Assembly: GCF_018991925.1 (NCBI RefSeq)
Contig: NW_024756914.1
Coordinates: 4,997,375-5,061,374, forward strand
Direction: 5' to 3'
Source: Homarus americanus
Taxonomy: Eukaryota > Arthropoda > Malacostraca > Decapoda > Nephropidae
Length of the DNA stretch: 64,000 nt
Both the position numbers and the translations under genes were made by a program. Position 1 is the first letter of the stretch. Every line of letters starts with the position of its first letter. The notes under the pieces were generated by a model that worked only from the letters and a program-made list of their open reading frames with translations, searched no databases and was not told the DNA's origin. This document shows positions 56,048 to 64,000 of this stretch, piece by piece.

Positions 56048-57220
56048 CATCAGGTGCCCCAGAGCACATCAGGTGCCTTAGAGTGCCATCAGCCCAGAGC
56101 CATCAGGTGCCTTAGGAGCCATCAGGTGCCTTTAGAGCCACCAGGTGCCCAAGAGTGCCATCAGGTGCCTCAGAGTGCCATCAGGTGCCTTAGAGTGCCA
56201 TCAGGTGCCAGAGTGCCATCAGGTGCCTTAGAGTGCCATCAGGTGCCTTATCAGTGCCCAGAGTGCCATCAGGTGCCTCAGAGTGCCTCAGGTGCATCAG
56301 GTGCCTCAGGTGCCATCAGGTGCCTTAGAGTGCCATCAGGTTGCCCCAAGTGCCATCAGGTGCCTCAGAGTGCCATCAGGTGCCTTAAAGGAGTGCCATC
56401 AGGTGCCTCAGAGTGCCATCAGTGCCTCAGGAGTGCCATCAGGTGCCTTAGGAGTGCCATCAGGTCAGAGTGCCATCAGGGTGCCCAGAGTGCCATCAGG
56501 TGCCTTAGAGTGCCATCAGGTGCCCCCAGAGTGCCATCAGTGCCTCAGTGGAGTGCCCTCAGAGTGCCATCAGGTGCCAGAGTGCCATCAGAGTGCCATC
56601 AGGTGCCCCAGAGTGCCATCAGTGCCAGGTGCCTTAGAGTGCCATCAGGTGCCCCAGGTGCCATCAGGTGCCCCAGAGTGCCATCAGGTGCCCCAGTGCC
56701 ATCAGGTGCCCCAGAGTGCCACCAGGTGCCTCAGTGCCCCAGGTGAGAGTGCCATCAGGTGCCTTAGAGTGCCATCAGGTGCCATCAGGTGCCCCAGAGT
56801 GCCATCAGGTGCCAGGAGTGCCATCAGGTGCCATCAGGTGCCCTCAGAGTGCCATCAGGTGCCCCCAGAGTGCCATCAGGTGCAGGTGCCCCAGAGTGCC
56901 ATCAGTGCCATCAGGTGCCCCAGAGCCATCAGGTCGGGTGCCATCCAGGTGCCCAGGAGTGCCATCAGGTGCCAGGTGCCCAGAGTGCCTCAGGAGTGCC
57001 ATCAGGTGTGAGGTGCCAGAGTGCCATCAGGTGCCCAGAGTGCCACTCAGGTGCCCCAGGTGCCGAGTGCCATCAGGTGCCTCAGTGCCATCAGTGCCAT
57101 CAGAGTGCCCATCAGGTGCCATCAGAGTGCCATCAGGCCATCAGGTGCCTCCAGAGTGCCACCTCAGAGTGCCATCAGGTTGCCATCAGGTGCCTCAGAG
57201 TGCCATCAGGTGCCTTAGTA
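56048..57220. repeat. ~20-bp minisatellite array
   Basis: About 58 units of AGTGCCATCAGGTGCCTTAG with CCCAG, CTCAG and shortened variants. Three long overlapping frames (ALECHQVP, RCLRVPSG, QSAIRC) are products of the unit. Confidence 0.95.
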
Positions 57221-57340
57221 TACGGCCAACATGATAAGGGAGGCGAGGAGGAGGTGGAGAAGACAGGAGAAGACTTCATGTTGTCCGTCCGTCTCCGTCT
57301 CTCAGCTCTGCCCAGTCACGTAACTCCATCCACCTATTCC

Positions 57341-57712
57341 AGCCACCCCTCCCAAGCTCTCCAACCCCCCCTACCCAACCCAACCCCTAACCCCAACCCA
57401 ACCCCAACCCAACCCCTTTCCAACCCCACCCCCCTACCCCTCCCCAACCCACCCCACCCTACCCACCTCCCCCCCCCCTACTCCCTTACCCCTTTAACCC
57501 AACCTCCACCCCACCTCTAACCTATCCCCAACCTATCCCCCTCCTACCCCCACCCTCTTTACCTCCAACCCTCCCCCCCCCCAACCCCCACCCTACCCTA
57601 CCCCACCCTCCCCAACCCCTCTCCCCCAATACCCAACCCATTTTCCAACCCCTGTTACCCATTTACCCAATTTTTACCCCAACCCCCCAACCCCCACCCC
57701 AACCCAACCCAA
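57341..57712. repeat. C-rich CCCAACCCCAACC tract
   Basis: Nearly G-free C/A/T-rich tract with runs of 3-10 C, irregular CCCCAACCC and CCTACCC units. Confidence 0.9.
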
Positions 57713-57890
57713 CATAGCCACAATACATTAAGAGAGATTTACTATACACAACCTGTCAATGTATGGGGAGCAGAAACACGTCAAGTGGGTGTAAATATTA
57801 TGACCCTGTTGATGCCGAGCTCTTTAAAAATATTGTTACATCCGGTGTGTCTTATAATGGTCCCGGAAGTTGTTGGTTCAGGGAGATGAA
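57713..57890. other. Single-copy spacer
   Basis: No gene recognised. Confidence 0.35.
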
Positions 57891-58200
57891 GAGAGACAGA
57901 CAGGCAGAGAGAGATGAAGAGAGACACAGGCAGAGAGAGATGAAGAGAGACACAGGCAGAGAGAGATGAAGAGAGACAGACAGGGAGAGAGAGATGAAGA
58001 GAGACAGACAGGCAGAGAGAGATGAAGAGAGACAGACAGACAGAGAGAGATGAAGAGAGACAGACAGACAGAGAACTGGGGCCCATTAGAACTGGGGGCC
58101 TATTAGAACTGGGGTCCATTAGAACTGGGGCCTATTAGAACTGGGGCCCATTAGAACTGGGGCCTATTAGAACTGGGGTCCATTAGAACTGGGGCCTATT
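57891..58200. repeat. 28-bp GAGA/GACA array followed by a 16-bp array
   Basis: Six units of GAGATGAAGAGAGACAGACA plus GGCAGAGA to about 58075, then about eight units of ATTAGAACTGGGGCCT to 58200. Confidence 0.95.
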
Positions 58201-59085
58201 TACTGTACATGTAGCAGTTGATTGACGCTGAGTAATGGTATAATTTACCTTAGTTGTCGTTGGGTGTTATTGGGGAATATATTTAGGTGTACTTAGGGCT
58301 ATTGAGCAGAATCCACGCCTTTCCGGGTTTGGTGAGCTTTGATTGGTGTTCACAAAGGTTCAGTTTTAATGATTGAGACTGGACCTTTGAGAGACTCACA
58401 CCCTGAGTTTATATCACCATCTTCCGTTGACTGGTGTCGAGTAAAGAACCATAGTTATAAACGCGAAGGACTTCTTACTGCAACCCAGTGGCCAGTAGTT
58501 GATGCTCGTTACACTCTTCGTAATTGTTTTGTTTGTTTTATTGGATATTTATAGTCAATACGATTTTTGAGCAAAGAAAAACATTATGGTAATTTTATAA
58601 ACCTGTTTTTACATGTTTTTACGGCCGATATTATGACGTTTTCAAGAGAATTGTGTTTTGTTTTATTGTCAACTGCCAGCTCGTTCAGCTGCTGGAGTCA
58701 TCTTATCTTACAAACGCTGGAAGGAATCAGGTAAGGACATTTAAGATAATTTATTCAACATTTAAACAGTTTTTATGAGTTTTCGTCCGGAAAATATAGT
58801 ATTTATCCTCGCCAATAAATGGTATTAAAAACTCCCATATTCATGATCGTCCGTGTACAGTCTTGAATTTGGCGCCAGTGTTTGTCACCATCGCAATACC
58901 AACCACACGAGTAAGACGACCCATAATGCATCAGTGAAGGTAGACAGGCTTACCAACTCAATCCTCGGCGGTCCTGCACGAAAGGGAAGAAGAGGTTTGG
59001 GCGGTTAAAACTACAGCTTGAAGGAACGACTCTTACCTGCGGGTTCTTCATCGAAAAGTGAAGTTGATACACTCCGAGCGTGAAC
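58201..59085. other. Single-copy stretch, no gene recognised
   Basis: One of the longest repeat-free parts of the window. A 71-codon frame (58339-58554) shows no known motif or clear splice sites. Confidence 0.4.
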
Positions 59086-59235
59086 CTTTGAGACTCTGAA
59101 CCTTTGAAAATCTGAACCTTTGAGACTGAACCTTTGAGACTCTGAACCTTTAAGACTGAACCTTTGACACTCTGAACCTTTGAGACTCTGAACCTTTGAG
59201 TGACTGAACCTTTGACACTCTGAACCTTTGAGACT
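59086..59235. repeat. 14-16 bp minisatellite
   Basis: About ten units of CTGAACCTTTGAGACT. Confidence 0.93.
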
Positions 59236-59269
59236 GATGACCAAGTGGTGATGTATCTCTTGTTTGTAC

Positions 59270-59505
59270 AGCCGTCTCCCTCCCTCTCTCCCCCCTCTCA
59301 TCTCCCCACCACCACTCACTCTCCCCTTCTTCCCACTCCCCACTCCTTCCCACTCCCCTCTCCTTCCCACTCCCCTCTCCTTCCCACTCCCCACTCCTTC
59401 CCACTCACCTTCCCTTTCCTCTACCTCCCCCTCCCATATTTTCTTTTTACCGTTAGGGGTGGTTAAGCTTCAGGTGAAATAAGCTGGGGTGGATATTCTT
59501 CAGGG

Positions 59506-59551
<46 letters not shown>
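59270..59551. repeat. CTTCCCACTCCCCACTC tract and (CT)n
   Basis: Pyrimidine-rich ~17-bp repeats at about 59325-59405 within CT-rich DNA, then (CT)n at about 59510-59550. Confidence 0.85.
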
Positions 59552-59553
<2 letters not shown>

Positions 59554-59884
59554 CTGTTGACCTTCAGTACACAGTCAAGTTTATTTTGGCTCTCACGCCA
59601 GTCTTGAGGTCAAAGGTCATCTGAGTTCCGCCCATGACCAGGTAGATGGGTGGTGGAGGCGTGGGTGTAGGGGGTGGGGTGGGTGTGGGTGGGCGGGCGA
59701 GAGAAGACATTGACACACACAACGTCAGATGGTGGCGCCTGGGAGAGACAGACAGGACAGACAGACAGACAGAGAGAGAGACGAAGAGAGAGAGTAGGTG
59801 AAAGTAGTGAAAGAGAAAAGAGAGAGAGAGACAGGTAGAAGGAAGAGGAGACGAGTCTACACATTGTCTGGGACGGGATAATTA
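59552..59884. other. Spacer with GGGTG and GACA/GAGA patches
   Basis: GGGTGGGTGGGCGGG lies at 59670-59700 and (GACA)n/(GA)n at 59745-59835. No gene recognised. Confidence 0.5.
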
Positions 59885-60095
59885 ATGTAGTACCCTCCGT
59901 TCTCTCTCCCTCCCCTACCTTCCCTCCTCTTCCACCCCTCCCTCCCATCTCCCCTTCTCCTCACTCCCCCCTTCTCCCCATTCCCCATTATCTCCCCATC
60001 TCCCCATTCCATTCTCCCCATTCCCCATCTATTCTCCCCATTCCCTCTCTCCCCCTTCTCCTCCTCCCCCTCCCGCCTCTCCCCCTCCAGGTGAT
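59885..60095. repeat. CCCCATTCTCCCCATTCC tract
   Basis: C/T-rich degenerate repeats of CTCCCCATTCCCCAT. Confidence 0.85.
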
Positions 60096-60365
60096 GACGT
60101 TGCCAGCTGGTGACACACAAGGGGTAGCAGTAGTCGTTGTCTTAACATTCTTCAACACATCAACATTCTTAAACATTCTTATGACATTTTTTCTCGTAGG
60201 GATAAGAGAATGTTTCTGATAGAGTTTCGGTATACTTTCGACGCCATTTTGGTTGTTTTTGTCGTCTACCTTTAAGATACGACTCTGGATAGGAGGAAAA
60301 TTTAACTTATGAGTCTCTGAGAATCCATCTTAGTGTCGCAGTTTAAGTTAGATAGTTAGGGGCGT
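60096..60365. other. Single-copy spacer
   Basis: No gene recognised. It includes CACATCAACATTCTTAAAC doublets. Confidence 0.35.
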
Positions 60366-60445
60366 TCTGAGAGCTTTACTTACGAGAAATTTAACTTACG
60401 AGGAATTTAACTTACGAGGAAATTAACTTAAGAGAAATTAAGGTG
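60366..60445. repeat. Short ~17-bp minisatellite
   Basis: Four units of ACTTACGAGGAATTTA. Confidence 0.88.
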
Positions 60446-60499
60446 TAGAAGCTGTCGCCAACACAACAACCACACCCTGAGTTAACGAGCTGCATGACA

Positions 60500-60727
60500 C
60501 AGTGTCAAGGAATAGTCCGAGAAGACCGGACAACTCGCCAACTGCACTGGCTAACCATTACCCCGGAATGCGATTCGCAAATCGATTAACATCCAGGTCC
60601 CCAATTATTTCTGGATAGACAGAGGCAAATGGCGTAAAGAAATTTACCCATAGTTTCACCTTGCCTGGGGATCGAACCCGGGTCCGGTCGCTTGCGAGGC
60701 GAGGATGTTGACCATTACATCAGAGGT
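60500..60727 (-). mobile_element. tRNA-derived SINE, tRNA-Ala(CGC)-like head
   Basis: On the minus strand the element starts at ACCTCTGATGTAATGGTC (A box TGATGTAATGG, complement of 60712-60722). An anticodon-arm-like TCGC/GCGA stem with loop CTCGCAA (CGC in the anticodon position, Ala) follows. A perfect B box GGTTCGATCCC lies at 60668-60678. The acceptor stem does not pair well and a ~150-base unrelated body follows, so it is a SINE and not a working tRNA gene. The left boundary is approximate. Confidence 0.7.
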
Positions 60728-61177
60728 GTAATTTTTTTTTTGTGAATCTCGGGTTAAATTCTCAAAATATTCCACCATTGAGTAATTTGTGATGGATCAT
60801 TAAGGTGATCTAGCGAGTGTTGGCAATAATGGCGTACATCACAGTAGCTCCGCCAGTGTTAAGATAATCTGCTTTTAGGAGGAGACAGATTAAGCTGTGT
60901 TACATGCGTATGTTAGTGTGATAATAAACTGATACAGTATCGGTCTGTTACTACCTGTATTGATAAAGGCATACCTGTTGTAATTAGTGTGTATGTAATG
61001 TACTGTTATTGTGTTCACTTTATCTCAGGTGTGGAGTGACGTCATAGTGTTTATTAATTCTCAGGTGTGTTTGTTTACTTTCATCAGCTGTGTGACGTGT
61101 CTGTGTTTGTAATTTGTTGTACCTGCATCCATTCTTGCACTTGTACCTGTACCCGACCCTGTAATTATAACTTTTTC
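60728..61177. other. Single-copy stretch
   Basis: AT-rich. No gene recognised. Confidence 0.4.

Positions 61178-61221
<44 letters not shown>
61178..61221. repeat. (GA)n microsatellite
   Basis: Uninterrupted GA run. Confidence 0.97.
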
Positions 61222-61224
<3 letters not shown>

Positions 61225-61309
61225 AAATATTTATAGACGAAGAGTTTGCCACAGACAGACAGACAGAGGTTTATCATAAGGACGTGCGTCATCCTGGACC
61301 CGTTGTACC

Positions 61310-61625
61310 AGTGACCCCCCCTCCCCCTCACCTCTACCCCTCCACTCTTCTCCATATTTATCCCCCCACCCCCCACTTTGACCTCTGACCCCCATTACTG
61401 GAGGGGCCGTCACTTCCGCCTACTGCCACCCGCGGAGACCCACCCATCCCACTCCACCCAGTTTATTCTCTCACTCCACCCACCCCGCCTACCCTACTAC
61501 ACACCGCCCACCCTACTACACCCCGCCCACCCCACTCTACTCCACCTATTTCACTCCACCACACCCACTCACCCCTACCCAACTCACTCCCACCCTATCC
61601 CTAATGTCACACCCAATAGGTAATT
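61310..61625. repeat. C-rich CCCACCCTACTACACC tract
   Basis: CCCCTCCCCCTC then CCCACCCTACTACACCCCGC-type degenerate repeats. Almost G-free in places. Confidence 0.75.
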
Positions 61626-61941
61626 ATGGAATAAACTATGTGGGAAAAAGTCACCTTTCATTATTATGCCCCGCCTGGTGTGTGTGTGTGGGCGTAGTGC
61701 TTTATGTCTCTGCGTCGGTTTGTTAATTTGTGTGTGTGTGTGTGTGTGTGTTAATTACGTCAAGAAATTTATCTCAGGTGTACAAGTGATTTTTTCTATG
61801 TTTATTTTTGTTGTGTTGATTTATTCATCGTCAAGGTGTTTGGTTGATCTGTCGTGTGAGGCCTGTTGATGACTGACCTGGGAGAAGAGTGAATGTTTGG
61901 GGAGGATATAACATAATGGTGTGTGTGTGCCCGGCCATGGA

Positions 61942-61976
<35 letters not shown>

Positions 61977-62198
61977 TATATTAACAAGGATTCCACTCCC
62001 CTCCCCATGTTGGATGCACCCCCCCCCCACAGTCCCAGGTAGTGTGTGAGGGAAGGGGAACTTGACACTGCTCTTACAGTCTTCCTGGTGGGCGGGTCAC
62101 AGGGGGGATGTCCAGCCCCCGTAGCTGCCGGCAGACCAGGGTCCTGTTACATGGCCCGGGTAATGTGCAGGACATCTAGTACCTCCAAACTGAATTGA
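61626..62198. other. Single-copy stretch with (GT)n and (CA)n
   Basis: (GT)n at 61727-61751 and (CA)n at 61945-61975. A GC-rich segment at 62085-62180 shows no recognised gene. Confidence 0.45.
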
Positions 62199-62583
62199 TT
62201 TTGAATTGATACTAATATTAAACAGTTTATTTAGCCACACAACACAGATACAGAGTGGGTAATAATAACAATATTAACATGGCTGAGCCAGTTGAGAACC
62301 TGAGCTGCACCTGATATATACTATACATTTATCTCAAGGAAGTATTATGTAACATTTAGTATCATCTGGAATAGTCCAATAGCATGGTGGTAATAAGAAC
62401 ATGGGGAGGAGGTGGTGGTGGTGGGTAGGGGAGGAAGGGAGATGGAATTGATACTAATATTGAAACAGTTTATTTAGCCACACAACACAGATACAGAGTG
62501 GATAATAATAACAATATTAACATGGCTGAGCCAGTTGAGAACCTGAGCTCTCTTTGAGGCACCTGATATATACTATACATTTA
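62199..62583. repeat. Direct duplication of a ~130-bp segment
   Basis: Copy 1 at about 62199-62333 and copy 2 at about 62444-62583 share GAATTGATACTAATATT, CAGTTTATTTAGCCACACAA, GGCTGAGCCAGTTGAGAACC and CACCTGATATATACTATACA in order. Copy 2 has an extra ~11 bases before CACCTG. On the minus strand both contain AATAAA, so they may be two copies of a retroelement 3' end. Confidence 0.85.
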
Positions 62584-62970
62584 TGGGGGAGCAGTACAAC
62601 CTGGCTTGTACAGTAATAAGGTTTAACAAGAGACCTCCAATGAAAAGCATAACACAACCTTCACTAGAACAGATATACAGTCACCTGCACGTACACCTGA
62701 CACTGGCTGACGCGTATTGTGATATGTGGCACCTCTGTGTTTATTTACATCGTATTAAAACTACCAGGAATGGCCCCTAAGGAACCTCACAATAGTAGCC
62801 AGACTGAGGATGTGAGATAAACATTACACACTACTACATAAAAGATCAACTGAGGACTAGAGAATAATTATGTTACCTGGTAATAAATCATCCTACCCTA
62901 ACATAACATAACAAACAACATTTAACCTACTAATGCTTGAGAGTGTGTTTTACACCTAGTGAAGCCTGAC
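62584..62970. other. Single-copy stretch
   Basis: An open frame of 65 codons (62583-62780) has no recognised motif. No gene is supported. Confidence 0.35.
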
Positions 62971-62983
62971 ACACACACACACG

Positions 62984-63018
<35 letters not shown>
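62971..63018. repeat. (CA)n microsatellite
   Basis: CA run with CGCA and TACA interruptions on the left. Confidence 0.96.
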
Positions 63019-63021
<3 letters not shown>

Positions 63022-63118
63022 AACTGCCTAATGGAGGACCACTCACTGTTGTCCCTTGTTACTGCGTTTTGCTCCAGGAGGCGACGCTGACGACGGCTGG
63101 TGAATCTTGCACATCTCC

Positions 63119-64000
63119 CCACACTTCAACACACATTCCAACACCCCAACACCTCAGAACAACCCCACGCACCCCAACACACTCCCACACAACACCTCAA
63201 CACACTCCCACACAACACCCTCCCACACAACACCTCAACACACTCCCACACAACACCTCAACACACTCCCACACAACACCTCAACACACCTCCACACAAC
63301 ACCTCAACCCACACTCCCACACAACACCTCAACACACTCCCACACACCAACACCTCAACACACTCCCACACAACTTACCTCAACCTCCCCACACAACACC
63401 TCAACACACTCCCACACAACACCTCAACACACCTCCACACAACACCTCAACACACTCCCACACAGCTTACCTCAACACACTCCCACACACAACACCTCAA
63501 CACCTCCCACACAACACCTCCAATACCTCCACACACAACACCTCAACACACCCCCACACACAACACCTCAACACACCCCACACAACACCTCAACACCTCC
63601 CACACACAACACCTCCAACACTTACACTCCCACACAACCACCTCCAACACACTCCCACACAACACCCTCCCACAACCTCAACACCTCCACACAACCTCAA
63701 CACACCTCCACACAACACCTCAACACACTCCCACACAACACCTCAACATACCTCCCACACAACACCTCAACACCTCCCACACAACACCTCAACACCTCCC
63801 CACACAACACCTCAACACACCTCCACACAACACCTCAACACACTCCCACCCCAACTTACCTCAACACACTCCACCTCAACACTCCCTGGCCTCAGCTTAC
63901 CTCCCACACACTGGCACTCCTTTACCCCACTCCCACCCCACAACACCTCAACACACTCCCACAACACCTCAACGCCACACAACACCTCCAACACACTCCC
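63119..64000. repeat. 23-bp CA-rich minisatellite array, runs off the window
   Basis: About 38 units of CAACACACTCCCACACAACA plus CCT, almost G-free, with shortened and CTTACC variants. The right boundary is outside the window. Confidence 0.95.

Noticed and set aside
60655..60727. Functional tRNA-Ala gene on the minus strand
   Set aside because: The A and B boxes and anticodon arm are recognisable, but the acceptor stem mispairs at several positions and a SINE-like body follows.

Overview
This looks like nuclear DNA from an arthropod, most likely a decapod crustacean. The pointers are interstitial TTAGG/CCTAA (arthropod telomere motif) tracts, 5'-truncated CR1-like and Jockey-like non-LTR retrotransposons, very dense (GT)n and (CT)n microsatellites, and spliceosomal-type GT..AG exon boundaries. 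The decapod assignment is an inference from this overall composition; no species-diagnostic gene is visible. No operons, CRISPR arrays or other prokaryotic features were seen.

Genes: only one credible protein-coding locus was found, at the left end on the + strand. Exon 1 (2253-2289, start codon) and exon 2 (3596-3755) join in phase and encode the first 65 residues of a protein. The hydrophilic N-terminus ends in EPPRD at a phase-2 donor. This resembles the short segment just before membrane helix 1 of equilibrative nucleoside transporters (SLC29 family), but no conserved domain is included, so the name is tentative. No later exon was recognised.

Tandem repeats: well over half of the window (by-eye estimate) is tandem DNA of many unrelated families. 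From left to right the main ones are a (TTA)n and TTG-rich block (0.2-1.7 kb), a 41-bp minisatellite in intron 1 (2.8-3.6 kb), a 3.6-kb 20-bp satellite (4.6-8.2 kb), a duplicated module of pyrimidine tract plus GAAGAACTACTACTACTGG array (8.7-12.7 kb), a 25-bp array (13.4-14.5), a GC-rich 40-bp array (15.3-16.9), an 18-bp array (18.0-18.7), a 41-bp array with a CRE palindrome in most units (19.1-22.4), a 41-bp GT-rich array (22.4-25.5), CCTAA tracts (25.7-26.2), 17-bp and 29-bp arrays (26.5-28.2), an 18-bp array (29.5-30.7), 25-, 41-, 22-, 20- and 20-bp arrays (31.6-36.3), a 27-bp array (38.8-39.2), purine-rich and 18-bp arrays (46.3-48.4), and C- or CA-rich blocks and a 20-bp array (54.3-57.7). 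A 23-bp array runs off the right end (63.1-64.0).

Mobile elements: a minus-strand retroelement tail at the left edge of the 20-bp satellite (4180-4580), a CR1-like copy inside the CRE array with a 5-bp target duplication (19641-21073), a Jockey-like tail (33014-33521), a candidate MITE with inverted ends and TA flanks (36421-36645), a second CR1-like copy (42460-43426), two tandem retro-tails (48882-49122), a non-LTR tail that interrupts a 51-bp minisatellite (49333-50616), a tRNA-Ala-like SINE (about 60500-60727) and a second tRNA-like SINE candidate near 28461.

The most interesting non-gene signals are minisatellites whose units carry transcription-factor-like sites: CRE at 19.1-22.4 kb, CCAAT plus GATA at 32.2 kb, and a degenerate CCAAT...CRE series at 55.15-55.52 kb with constant 24-26 bp spacing. 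Unit lengths also cluster near 20 and 41 bp across unrelated arrays. No new multi-gene system was found.
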